Below, in pieces: positions 7,793 through 15,967 of a stretch of DNA of 64,000 nucleotides. The stretch lies in NCBI RefSeq assembly GCF_014207535.1, contig NZ_JACHGK010000010.1, positions 62,001 through 126,000 on the forward strand, read 5' to 3'. The translations under genes and the position numbers were made by a program. Each line of letters begins with the position of its first letter. Position 1 is the first letter of the stretch. This DNA comes from Bacillus benzoevorans (GTDB lineage: Bacteria; Bacillota; Bacilli; Bacillales; Cytobacillaceae). The notes under the pieces are model-generated. The model did no database searches. It saw only the letters and a program-made list of their open reading frames with translations, and was not told the origin of the DNA.

Positions 7793-8686
7793 TTAACTGA
7801 TTTTTTTTATGAAAGGTTTTGGAAACTTTATTGAATGATTTTCACTAACAAATGTAGAGCCTAAAAGTAATGAACCGCCAAGCATTTGCACAAATGTCAT
7901 TTGTTCTTGCAAGATAACAGCAGAAATCACTAGTGATGTGATGGGGTCTACATAGCTTAATGCAGCGATACTCTGCCCTTTTAATTTCTGCATCCCTGAG
8001 AAGAATAACAGGAATCCAATCCCTGTGTGGACCATCCCTAAGATGAAAATAAATGGAATAGAAGAATGGGATACTTCTAATATACCGAATCCTTCAGTAA
8101 AGAATACATACGGCATGAGAAGTAATGACGCTGTTCCAAGCTGAATGAATGTGGTTTCTAACCCGTTCATGTTTTTGATGAACTTATTTAATAGCATTAA
8201 TGAAGCGTAGAAAACGGCTGCTGCTAGTCCATAGCCTATCCCAATTAGATCATCGAATCCAGATGTACTGAAACTACCATTACCAACAATTAATAACATC
8301 CCTAACATGGCGGCACCAATGCAGATGATTTTCTTTGTTGATAATTTTTCCTTAAGGATAAGTGGGGAAAGAATCAGAACAAACACAGGTGCAAAATAAT
8401 AACTTAGTGTTGCGTTAGAAATGGTCGTATATTTGTATGCTTGAAAAAGGAAAATCCAATTTCCACCCAATGCAATACTCGAAAGGAATAAAACGAAAGT
8501 ATTTACTTTCACATCCGCCCATGAAATTTTATTCTTCATCATGAACATGAATGTCATTAAAAATAAACTACCAATAAAACCACGTAATAAAGCGATTTCA
8601 CTCGAAGCTAAATCAATGTATCTTACAAATACGCCAATCGTACCAAAGATAATCATTGATAGTAGGAATTGAATTTTAGATTTCAT
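7793..8686 (-). CDS. EamA/DMT-family transporter
   Basis: A 297-residue membrane protein with ten predicted helices in two EamA repeats (about residues 5-135 and 150-290). Typical motifs are FGTIGVFVRYIDLASSEIALLRG at the N-terminus, YYFAPVFVLILSPLILKEKLS closing repeat one, and LSYVDPITSLVISAVILQEQMT closing repeat two. Members export or import amino acids, nucleotides or other metabolites. ATG 8686 has GGGGGAGTAG upstream. The leader carries a perfect 10-bp hairpin directly 5' of the Shine-Dalgarno sequence. Convergent with the AceTr gene. Substrate unknown. Confidence 0.9.
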   Translation of the reverse strand: MKSKIQFLLSMIIFGTIGVFVRYIDLASSEIALLRGFIGSLFLMTFMFMMKNKISWADVKVNTFVLFLSSIALGGNWIFLFQAYKYTTISNATLSYYFAPVFVLILSPLILKEKLSTKKIICIGAAMLGMLLIVGNGSFSTSGFDDLIGIGYGLAAAVFYASLMLLNKFIKNMNGLETTFIQLGTASLLLMPYVFFTEGFGILEVSHSSIPFIFILGMVHTGIGFLLFFSGMQKLKGQSIAALSYVDPITSLVISAVILQEQMTFVQMLGGSLLLGSTFVSENHSIKFPKPFIKKIS

Positions 8687-8699
8687 CGTCTACTCCCCC

Positions 8700-8732
8700 G
8701 AATCTGCGAAAGAGCTCATATATCGCAGATTC
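8700..8732 (-). promoter_or_regulatory. Leader hairpin abutting the EamA ribosome-binding site
   Basis: GAATCTGCGA and TCGCAGATTC form a perfect 10-bp stem at 8700-8709 and 8723-8732. On the minus strand it ends 1-2 nt before GGGGGAG, so it could mask or expose the ribosome site, or be a binding site for a regulator. Confidence 0.45.
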
Positions 8733-8752
8733 TTATTCTGTTGTAAATATCA

Positions 8753-8953
8753 GTGTATAAAGGAGTAACCGGTGGCGGCGGTGATGTTGAAACGGGCTTT
8801 CTAACGTATGGATTTATAGTTGGTAACGGCATCATAATCCTCCTAGTTGTGTTAATGCTTTATTCAAATATAGTATTTAGAGAACGATTAATATCAATTA
8901 TACCGTACAATATTCCTTTTGAATTGGATATTTACATAAATAATGTTTATTAA
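8753..8953 (+). CDS. Doubtful small membrane protein
   Basis: A possible 66-residue product with one hydrophobic segment (about residues 18-40) followed by a basic turn. The nominal GTG 8753 has no ribosome site; AAAGGAG at 8759-8765 could serve a GTG near 8771. It matches no family I know. It could be a real small membrane protein, a gene remnant or chance. Confidence 0.2.
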   Translation: MYKGVTGGGGDVETGFLTYGFIVGNGIIILLVVLMLYSNIVFRERLISIIPYNIPFELDIYINNVY

Positions 8954-9012
8954 ACCCTGATAATCTACAAGTCTCAGTGCATGAAACAACACAAAAATAA
9001 AAAAAGTTAAAT

Positions 9013-9050
9013 ATGCCGCGAACCCTTGCTGTAAAAGGGATTGCGGCATA
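9013..9050. terminator. Hairpin, possible terminator
   Basis: ATATGCCGC pairs with GCGGCATAT around an imperfect inner stem (accct/aggga), flanked by A-rich and T-rich stretches. Direction is unclear because no firm gene adjoins it. Confidence 0.4.
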
Positions 9051-9500
9051 TCTCATTTAGAATTTATTTGTTTTTGATTTGAATTTATATTCATTCTTTG
9101 TTACGGTTAATATAGACTTTCAGAGTTTTGCCGGGATATTGGATAGACTCGAAAGTAAATATAATTCCGCTATATCGTATTTTATATGTTGTGCTTATTA
9201 AATACTCCAGTATCATTTTACTCCTATACCCTACTTTACACATCCGTTTAATTAGAAATTTATTTTTAAGTAAAGTTGCGGACGCGAATTTTTTAAGTGT
9301 TCAAGTAATTAGCATTAGTAGAGAGACGTACTCTTGCTTGTTCTTGGAGATCTGAACGAAGTTTCATTCCTTTTAGAAAATCCCTAAATAAAAGAACCAT
9401 ATTCATGATTTTTAGCATTAAGATTGGATCTCGAAAAAGAAGCAGTAGAATCTATCACATACTGAATACGATATGGCGATGAAACGAATGAGGTGACTTA

Positions 9501-10706
9501 ATGAAACCATATGTAGAGGTCAGAAATGTCTCTAAGATATTTGGTTCCAATCCGAAAGCAGCGATTGAGTTATTAAAGCAAGGAAAGTCAAAAAAGGAAA
9601 TTTTAAAGGTGACTGGACAGACGGTTGGGGTAAATAAGGTTTCTTTTACTATTAACGCCGGTGAAATTTTTGTCATTATGGGCTTATCCGGAAGCGGAAA
9701 ATCAACGTTAATTCGGATGTTTAACCGATTGATTGAGCCAACAATGGGAGAAATTTTGCTTAGCAACGAAAATATTGTCAAGATGAACGACGCAAGACTG
9801 AGGGAAGTCCGGCAAAAGAAGATCAGCATGGTATTTCAGAACTTTGCCCTATTCCCGCATAAGACGATCGTCGAAAACACGGAATATGGTCTTGAAATCC
9901 AGAAGATTCCGGCAACTGAGCGCCGCGAAAAGGCGATGCATGCCTTAGAAGTAGTGGGATTAAAAGGTTATGAAGACCAGCTGCCTTCTCAATTGAGCGG
10001 CGGGATGCAGCAAAGGGTTGGACTAGCCCGTGCTCTTGCCAGCGATACGGATATTATTTTGATGGACGAAGCGTTCAGTGCATTGGATCCGTTAATTCGC
10101 AAAGATATGCAGGATGAATTAATTGAAATTCAAGAGCAGCTGCAGAAAACAATCATTTTCATCACCCATGATCTAGACGAAGCATTGCGGATCGGGGATC
10201 GAATTGCGTTAATGAGAGATGGCAGCATCATCCAGCTTGGAACACCGGAACAAATTTTAATGAATCCGGCTAATGAGTTTGTCGAAAAATTCGTGGAAGA
10301 TGTGAATTTATCAAAAGTGTTAACTGCATCTCATGTAATGAAACGTGCGGAAAAGATAAGTGCTGACCGCGGTCCGAGGGTAGCACTCGAAATTATGCGA
10401 AAGCAAGGATATTCCAGCATTTTTGTTGTGGATCGAAAACAGAAGCTGCTTGGTGCGCTCACAGCTGAGCAAGCGCGTGCAGCAATCGATCAAAATGCAG
10501 CTATTTCAGAAGTAATGACAACCGATATTCCTACCGTTTCCGAGGGTACCTTGCTGACTGACTTGATGGAGACAATCGCAACATCCAGCTTGCCGCTGTC
10601 TGTCGTCGATACAGAAAAGAAATTAAAAGGAATTGTTATTCGCGGAGCTGTTATTGGCGCGCTAGCGGGAAACAAAGATTCCTTGAACGATTTGGAAAGT
10701 GAGTGA
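9501..10706 (+). CDS. opuAA: Glycine betaine ABC transporter, ATP-binding subunit OpuAA
   Basis: A 401-residue ATPase of the OTCN/ProV class. It has Walker A GLSGSGKST, signature LSGGMQQRVGLARAL, Walker B IILMDEAFSALDP and H-loop ITHDLDEAL, then two C-terminal CBS domains (about residues 285-400) that sense ionic strength in OpuA. The N-terminal KIFGSNPKAAIELLKQG segment is specific to the ProV/OpuAA group. It powers uptake of glycine betaine or proline betaine during osmotic stress. GAGGTGA precedes ATG 9501. The stop overlaps the start of the permease-binding protein fusion (TGATG), so the two are translationally coupled. Confidence 0.95.
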   Translation: MKPYVEVRNVSKIFGSNPKAAIELLKQGKSKKEILKVTGQTVGVNKVSFTINAGEIFVIMGLSGSGKSTLIRMFNRLIEPTMGEILLSNENIVKMNDARLREVRQKKISMVFQNFALFPHKTIVENTEYGLEIQKIPATERREKAMHALEVVGLKGYEDQLPSQLSGGMQQRVGLARALASDTDIILMDEAFSALDPLIRKDMQDELIEIQEQLQKTIIFITHDLDEALRIGDRIALMRDGSIIQLGTPEQILMNPANEFVEKFVEDVNLSKVLTASHVMKRAEKISADRGPRVALEIMRKQGYSSIFVVDRKQKLLGALTAEQARAAIDQNAAISEVMTTDIPTVSEGTLLTDLMETIATSSLPLSVVDTEKKLKGIVIRGAVIGALAGNKDSLNDLESE

Positions 10707-12442
10707 TGTCAATGAATATAGCGAAAATCCCTTTAGGGGACTGGATAGATGTTTTTGTTGAATGGGTAACGATTTATTTTTCTACTTTCTTTTCTTTTTT
10801 AACAACCACTATTGAGGGACTATTAGATTTGATTGTTGCGGTATTAAGTATCGGTCCCCCGATTGTGTTAATGATTGCCTTAACCCTTTTAGTAGTCTAT
10901 ACAAGCAGATGGCCATTAGGGATTTTTACGCTTTTAGGTTTACTATTAATTGAAAATCTTGGCTATTGGGAATCTAGTATTCAAACGCTGGCCATTGTTT
11001 TATTATCAGGATTACTTACGATTATTATAGGGATCCCGATTGGAATATGGTGTGCGCAAAGAAAAACGGTACGAAATATCGTGACCCCGATTTTGGACTT
11101 TATGCAGACGATGCCTGCCTTTGTTTATTTGATTCCATCGATATTATTCTTTGGCATTGGTGTCGTGCCGGGAATTATTGCTTCGTTTATTTTTGCGATT
11201 GCGCCAACGATCCGCATGACGAATTTGGGGATTCAGGAAGTACCGAAGGATTTAATTGAAGCGGCTAATGCCTTTGGTTCTAGTAAAAGTCAAAAATTAT
11301 TCAAGGTGCAAATTCCTTTGGCAATGCCAACGATTATGGCCGGCATTAACCAAAGTATCATGTTGGCGTTATCGATGGTTGTTACAGCTTCGTTAGTTGG
11401 TGCGCCGGGACTTGGGGCCGATGTGTACCGGGCGGTCAGTAAAATTGATGTGGGAGCAGGCTTTGAAGCTGGTTTAGCGATCGTCATTATCGCGATTATC
11501 CTTGACCGGATTACGCAAAATCTGCGTAACCCAGCTTATAAACATATCGTGAAGCCAAAAATCATTTTCTCATCTTTAGCCGTGCTGGTTATTGTCGGAG
11601 CTGCCGTGCTGGTGATTCCGAAAGGAGAAGAGTCGAACGGCGGGAATGCGAACGGGATTGGTGCAGAAACCGATTATAAAATGATCGGTATTGAACCGGG
11701 AGCAGGATTGATGGCTCAAACAAATACCGCTATTGAAGACTATCAATTAGACGACTGGAAGCTTGTAGAAGGTTCATCAGCAGCAATGGTAGCGGAATTG
11801 AAGAGAGCCTATGATGCGAAGAAACCGATTATTGTGACAGGATGGTCACCGCACTGGATGTTCTCGTCCTTTGATTTGAAATATCTTGATGATCCAAAAG
11901 GCTCATTCGGCGGTGCTGAAGATATCGATACACTTGTAAGAAAAGGTCTCAAAGAGGAAGTACCCGGTGCTTATACGATCCTTGATCAATTCTCTTGGGA
12001 ACCAGGAAATATGGAAGACGTTATGGTAGAGATAGAAAGCGGAATGAGTCCAGAGAAGGCTGCAGAAAAATGGATAGAGGCCAATCCGGATAAAGTGGCA
12101 GAGTGGACGCAAGGTGCCCAACCAGGAAATGGTGAGAGCATTAATCTTGTTTATGTGGCCTGGGATACTGAAATAGCAAGCACCACTGTCATTGGTAAAG
12201 TTCTTGAACAGCATGGATATGATGTAACGTTGAGCCAGGTAGAAGTAGGTCCGATGTTTGCGGGTGTAGCCAACGGCAGTGCTGATGGCATGGTTGGAGC
12301 ATGGCTTCCGAGTACCCATGTAGAATATTATCATACGTATAAAGATGATTTGGTTGATTTAGGGCCAAATCTGCAGGGTACAAAAAGTGGATTGGTTGTA
12401 CCAGCGTATGTCGAAATTGATTCCATTGAAGATTTAAAATAA
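10706..12442 (+). CDS. Glycine betaine ABC transporter, fused permease and substrate-binding protein (OpuAB-OpuAC type)
   Basis: A 578-residue fusion. Residues 1 to about 300 are an OpuAB/ProW permease with several helices and the loop EAANAFGSSKSQKLFKVQIPLAMPTI that couples to the ATPase. After a final helix (SSLAVLVIVGAAVLVI) the rest is an extracellular OpuAC-like binding domain with ligand-cage aromatics in GWSPHWMFS and YVAWDTE. In B. subtilis these are separate proteins; fusions occur in lactic acid bacteria and other Bacillaceae. I choose ATG 10706 because GGAAAG lies 6 nt upstream and it overlaps the opuAA stop; GTG 10703 and ATG 10712 are alternatives. The binding domain faces outward, anchored by the permease. 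Confidence 0.92.
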   Translation: MSMNIAKIPLGDWIDVFVEWVTIYFSTFFSFLTTTIEGLLDLIVAVLSIGPPIVLMIALTLLVVYTSRWPLGIFTLLGLLLIENLGYWESSIQTLAIVLLSGLLTIIIGIPIGIWCAQRKTVRNIVTPILDFMQTMPAFVYLIPSILFFGIGVVPGIIASFIFAIAPTIRMTNLGIQEVPKDLIEAANAFGSSKSQKLFKVQIPLAMPTIMAGINQSIMLALSMVVTASLVGAPGLGADVYRAVSKIDVGAGFEAGLAIVIIAIILDRITQNLRNPAYKHIVKPKIIFSSLAVLVIVGAAVLVIPKGEESNGGNANGIGAETDYKMIGIEPGAGLMAQTNTAIEDYQLDDWKLVEGSSAAMVAELKRAYDAKKPIIVTGWSPHWMFSSFDLKYLDDPKGSFGGAEDIDTLVRKGLKEEVPGAYTILDQFSWEPGNMEDVMVEIESGMSPEKAAEKWIEANPDKVAEWTQGAQPGNGESINLVYVAWDTEIASTTVIGKVLEQHGYDVTLSQVEVGPMFAGVANGSADGMVGAWLPSTHVEYYHTYKDDLVDLGPNLQGTKSGLVVPAYVEIDSIEDLK

Positions 12443-12528
12443 ATAACAGAAGCAGATTTAATAGATTCATCTACTTGAATCAAGAAAATTAAGAGGAGTT
12501 TAACCTTATACTTTTTTAAAGCTTAATA

Positions 12529-12547
12529 ATGTGGTATTATATCACAT
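12529..12547. promoter_or_regulatory. Operator-like dyad
   Basis: ATGTGGTATTATATCACAT is a 19-bp near-perfect palindrome (two mismatched pairs). It resembles a Crp/Fnr site but the half-sites TGTGG and TCACA are 7 bp apart rather than 6, so assignment to that family is uncertain. Confidence 0.4.
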
Positions 12548-12575
12548 AATGATAATATGGGAATAATTTATGGAG

Positions 12576-12627
12576 GAGTCTGTCACTAAAGGGATAACTA
12601 TGCCCTTTTGGTGACAGACTCTTTTTG
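12576..12627 (+). terminator. Strong terminator between opuA and mrp
   Basis: GAGTCTGTCAC...AAAGGG pairs with CCCTTTT...GTGACAGACTC (17-18 bp with a small bulge) and ends in CTTTTTG. Confidence 0.8.
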
Positions 12628-12801
12628 TATTTATTTAAGATAGAAACAAATAATAATGGAGAGGTGAAAAGATATTGGTATTCCCTTCATTAAGGATTGG
12701 TGATTAGCGAAAATATAGAATTAATTAGATAATCTATCCCTGTGAACACTTAGAAAATATATTGATGATTACTATTTTCATTAGCATAAGGAGGTTTTTC
12801 A

Positions 12802-15204
12802 TTGTCTTATCTGCACTTGGCTATATTGGCGCCATTGTTATTATCTATTTTCATGCCATTTTTCTATAAAAGGTTTCACCTTATCCATACCGGATGGTTT
12901 GTTCTTCCTCTGCCCATCCTTCTGTTTTTGTATTTTCTTTCATTCATCCCTATAACATCGACCCAAAAAACGGTTACCGAATCATTCAATTGGATTCCAT
13001 CTTTAGGGATCAATTTCGTAGCAAAAGTAGATGGACTGGGTCTTTTATTTGCACTTTTGATCACTGGTATCGGAGCTTTAGTAGTTTTGTATTCGATTTA
13101 TTACTTAGCAAAAAATAAAGAAAAGCTAAATACCTTCTATGTATATTTATTACTCTTTATGGGAGCGATGCTTGGCGTTGTTTTATCAGATAACTTAATT
13201 GTTATGTATGCTTTTTGGGAGCTAACCAGCTTTTCATCTTTTCTGTTAATTGGTTTCTGGTATGAAAGAGAAAAATCCTGTTACGGAGCGCAAAAATCAA
13301 TGCTCATAACTGTATTCGGTGGACTTGCCATGCTCGGTGGAATTATTCTTCTTTATATCATGACTGGAACATTCAGTATGACAGAAATAATGTCTCAGCC
13401 GAATGAGATTTTTCATCACGATTTATTTATTCCTGCCCTGCTTTGCATTTTGCTTGGTGCGTTTACAAAGTCGGCTCAGTTTCCTTTTTATATTTGGCTT
13501 CCAGATGCGATGGAAGCACCTACACCAGTAAGTGCTTATTTACACTCGGCTACAATGGTGAAGGCAGGAATTTACTTAGTGGCACGATTCACTCCGATCT
13601 TTGGAGAATCTAGTGTATGGTTCTGGCTTGTTGCGGGAGTCGGATTGATTACTTTGTGTTGGGGATCCATATTCGCTGTAAAACAAACGGACTTAAAAGC
13701 GATCCTTGCTTTTTCTACTGTAAGTCAGCTAGGACTGATTATGTCTTTACTCGGGGTTGGAGCCTTTGCTCTTCATTATGAAGGTTTAGATGATAACATT
13801 TTTACTGCGGCAACTACAGCAGCAGTTTTTCATTTAATCAATCATGCTACTTTTAAAGGCAGTTTATTCATGGCAGCCGGAATTGTTGATCATGAAACAG
13901 GTACCAGGGATATTCGGAAGCTCGGCGGGCTCATTCATTTCATGCCGATTACGTTTACCATCTCGATGATCGGAGCCTTCTCCATGGCTGGACTACCGCC
14001 ATTTAATGGGTTCCTGAGTAAAGAGATGTTCTTTACTGCAATGGTCCGCGTTACGGAAATGAATATGTTTCACCTCGAAACCTGGGGTATTTCATTCCCC
14101 GTTCTTGCTTGGTTAGCAAGTATCTTTACCTTTGTTTACAGTATGATTCTTGTTTTCAAAACGTTTACGGGGAAATTCCAGCCAGAAAAACTGGACAAGA
14201 AGCCGCATGAAGCCCCTATAGGAATGCTAATTTCTCCTATCATATTGGTGTCACTTGTTATCATTTTTGGGATTTTTCCCAATCTATTATCAGATAGTTT
14301 GATCTCGCCAGCTATGGCTGCCATCCTTCCAAGCTTGTTACATGCAAGGGAAGCATTTGAGGTTCATATCAGTTTTTGGCACGGACCTACCATTGAGTTA
14401 TTTATGACTATTGGGGTAATCATCATGGGGCTTATCCTTTATAAAACCTACCCTAAATGGCAAAAGATATTTAAGGTCATTCCAGAAAAGCTTTCTCTTA
14501 ATCATGTTTATGATCAAACCATAAAGGGTTCTCAGACAGCTGCTAATAAATTAACGAATATGTATATGAATGGTTCGATCCGAACTTACCTCGTTTATAT
14601 ATTTGCTTTCTTGATTACGCTCTTAACCATTACACTCATGTGGAAAAAAGCTTTTAAATTAGATTCTGGCAATGTTTCTTTCATAGGAGTCTATGAATGG
14701 GTCTTAGCCATACTTGTAGTAGTGGGTTCCATTAGCATTCTGTTTGTTAAATCACGAATGACCTCAATTATTCTTCTGGGTGCAGTTGGATATACAGTTT
14801 CACTTTTCTATATCGTTTTTAGAGCACCGGATTTAGCTTTAACACAACTCGTGATTGAAACGATTTCTGTCGCTTTATTTTTAGTTTGCTTTTATCACTT
14901 GCCTAAATTGCGCAAGTTTGAAACAAGAATGAGATTTAAATTGACGAATGCATTGATTTCATTGGGAGTCGGCTCGGTGGTCACAGCTATAGCATTATCT
15001 GCGCACAGCCATAAGCTGTTTTCTTCGATTTCTCAGTATTATGTGGAAAATACGTATGAAAAGGCAGCGGGGAAAAACATGGTCAATGTGATATTAGTTG
15101 ATTTCCGCGGGTTCGATACACTTTTTGAAATAACGGTGCTCGCGATAGCATCTTTAGGAATTTACGGGATGATTAAATTGAGATTGAACAGGGGGAAAGA
15201 ATGA
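12802..15204 (+). CDS. mrpA: Mrp Na+/H+ antiporter subunit A
   Basis: An 800-residue membrane protein, the largest subunit of the Mrp (Sha/Mnh) cation/proton antiporter. The N-terminal 500 residues match NuoL/ND5-type proton channels: MYAFWELTSFSSFLLIGFW, SAQFPFYIWLPDAMEAPTPVSAYLHSATMVKAG and HLINHATFKGSLFM carry the conserved Glu, Lys and His residues. The C-terminal part (about 620-800) matches the extra MrpA domain. TTG 12802 is the start because AAGGAGG lies 8 nt upstream. It overlaps mrpB by 4 nt and heads a seven-gene operon. The complex supports Na+ tolerance and alkaline pH homeostasis at the membrane. Confidence 0.95.
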   Translation: MSYLHLAILAPLLLSIFMPFFYKRFHLIHTGWFVLPLPILLFLYFLSFIPITSTQKTVTESFNWIPSLGINFVAKVDGLGLLFALLITGIGALVVLYSIYYLAKNKEKLNTFYVYLLLFMGAMLGVVLSDNLIVMYAFWELTSFSSFLLIGFWYEREKSCYGAQKSMLITVFGGLAMLGGIILLYIMTGTFSMTEIMSQPNEIFHHDLFIPALLCILLGAFTKSAQFPFYIWLPDAMEAPTPVSAYLHSATMVKAGIYLVARFTPIFGESSVWFWLVAGVGLITLCWGSIFAVKQTDLKAILAFSTVSQLGLIMSLLGVGAFALHYEGLDDNIFTAATTAAVFHLINHATFKGSLFMAAGIVDHETGTRDIRKLGGLIHFMPITFTISMIGAFSMAGLPPFNGFLSKEMFFTAMVRVTEMNMFHLETWGISFPVLAWLASIFTFVYSMILVFKTFTGKFQPEKLDKKPHEAPIGMLISPIILVSLVIIFGIFPNLLSDSLISPAMAAILPSLLHAREAFEVHISFWHGPTIELFMTIGVIIMGLILYKTYPKWQKIFKVIPEKLSLNHVYDQTIKGSQTAANKLTNMYMNGSIRTYLVYIFAFLITLLTITLMWKKAFKLDSGNVSFIGVYEWVLAILVVVGSISILFVKSRMTSIILLGAVGYTVSLFYIVFRAPDLALTQLVIETISVALFLVCFYHLPKLRKFETRMRFKLTNALISLGVGSVVTAIALSAHSHKLFSSISQYYVENTYEKAAGKNMVNVILVDFRGFDTLFEITVLAIASLGIYGMIKLRLNRGKE

Positions 15205-15626
15205 TGAAAATCAACAATATTATCCTGGAAACATCTATTAAAGTTCTTCTTTTTATCATTGTCCTCTATTCCGTTTATATTTTCACGGCAGGCCACTATT
15301 ATCCCGGAGGCGGCTTTATCGGGGGATTGATGACGGCAGGAGCCCTTGTTCTTTTATTAATCACGTATGACATCAAAACGGTGGCAAAAATTTTACCGTT
15401 CAACTACCGGATCCTTACTGCCATTGGCTTACTATTTGCGATTGGAACCAGTGCGGGCTCAATATTATTTAACGTTCCATTCTTAACTCATGCTTTCACG
15501 CATGTGGATGTGCCCATTCTTGGAGAACTGTCTCTTCATACCGCAACCCTTTTTGATTTAGGTGTTTATTTTGTTGTCGTTGGTGTGACTATGACCATTA
15601 TTCAAACCATAGGGGAGGACGAATAA
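15201..15626 (+). CDS. mrpB: Mrp Na+/H+ antiporter subunit B
   Basis: A 141-residue membrane protein with four helices and the MnhB-type motif GHYYPGGGFIGGLMTAGALVL near the first loop. It is a small subunit of the hetero-oligomeric Mrp antiporter. ATG 15201 overlaps the mrpA stop, and its own stop overlaps the mrpC start, giving strict translational coupling. The size matches the family. Confidence 0.95.
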   Translation: MMKINNIILETSIKVLLFIIVLYSVYIFTAGHYYPGGGFIGGLMTAGALVLLLITYDIKTVAKILPFNYRILTAIGLLFAIGTSAGSILFNVPFLTHAFTHVDVPILGELSLHTATLFDLGVYFVVVGVTMTIIQTIGEDE

Positions 15627-15967
15627 TGGAAATATTAATGGCTATTGTGATTGGCATTTTATTTATGACAGCTACCTATTTAATGCTGTCAAAAAGTTTA
15701 CTGCGCATTATTGTCGGGACTGGATTGTTGAGCCACGGTGCCCATCTTCTTATTTTAACCATGGGCGGTTTAAAAAGAGGATCTGCTCCTATTTTAGGAG
15801 GGAATGCGGAAAATTATACAGATCCGCTGCCGCAAGCGCTGATTTTGACAGCTATTGTCATTAGCTTTGGTGTTACGGCCTTTTTCTTAGTTTTAGCTTA
15901 TCGGTCTTATCAAGAGCTGGGAACAGATAATGTGGAAGAAATGAGAGGAACAGAGCAAAATGACTAA
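15626..15967 (+). CDS. mrpC: Mrp Na+/H+ antiporter subunit C
   Basis: A 113-residue NuoK/MnhC-like subunit with three helices. The segment LLSHGAHLLILTMGGLKRGSAPI followed by DPLPQALILTAIVISFGVTAF is diagnostic, including the buried Gln-Ala-Leu-Ile-Leu-Thr stretch shared with NuoK. It overlaps mrpB by one base and mrpD by 8 nt. Confidence 0.95.
   Translation: MEILMAIVIGILFMTATYLMLSKSLLRIIVGTGLLSHGAHLLILTMGGLKRGSAPILGGNAENYTDPLPQALILTAIVISFGVTAFFLVLAYRSYQELGTDNVEEMRGTEQND

Larger units (their letters stand above)
8687..9500. other. Mostly non-coding stretch between the EamA and opuA genes
   Basis: Apart from the EamA leader hairpin, a doubtful 66-codon frame and a hairpin at about 9013-9050, I see no supported gene. 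The stretch is AT-rich with frequent stops, and the frames present lack convincing ribosome sites. The opuA promoter should lie in its last 150 bp. Confidence 0.5.
12443..12801 (+). other. Non-coding leader region of the mrp operon
   Basis: This 359-bp gap holds an operator-like dyad (12529-12547), a strong hairpin with T-tail (12576-12626) and about 175 bp of further leader before mrpA. No coding frame is supported. The hairpin lies 134 bp after the opuA stop, so it may end opuA transcription or a separate short leader transcript. Confidence 0.55.

Noticed and set aside
9128..9355. 75-codon open frame in the gap before opuA
   Set aside because: No ribosome site, no family resemblance, composition like the surrounding AT-rich gap.
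9298..9371. 24-codon minus-strand frame (MKLRSDLQEQARV...) before opuA
   Set aside because: Reads plausibly but is very short and its AAAAGGA abuts the ATG; no family match, may be a gene scrap.
11903..12334. 143-codon minus-strand frame inside the OpuA binding domain
   Set aside because: Shadow of a well-supported coding region; no domain features.
12529..12547. Fnr box upstream of mrp
   Set aside because: Half-sites TGTGG/TCACA are spaced 7 bp rather than 6, so I list it as an unassigned dyad.
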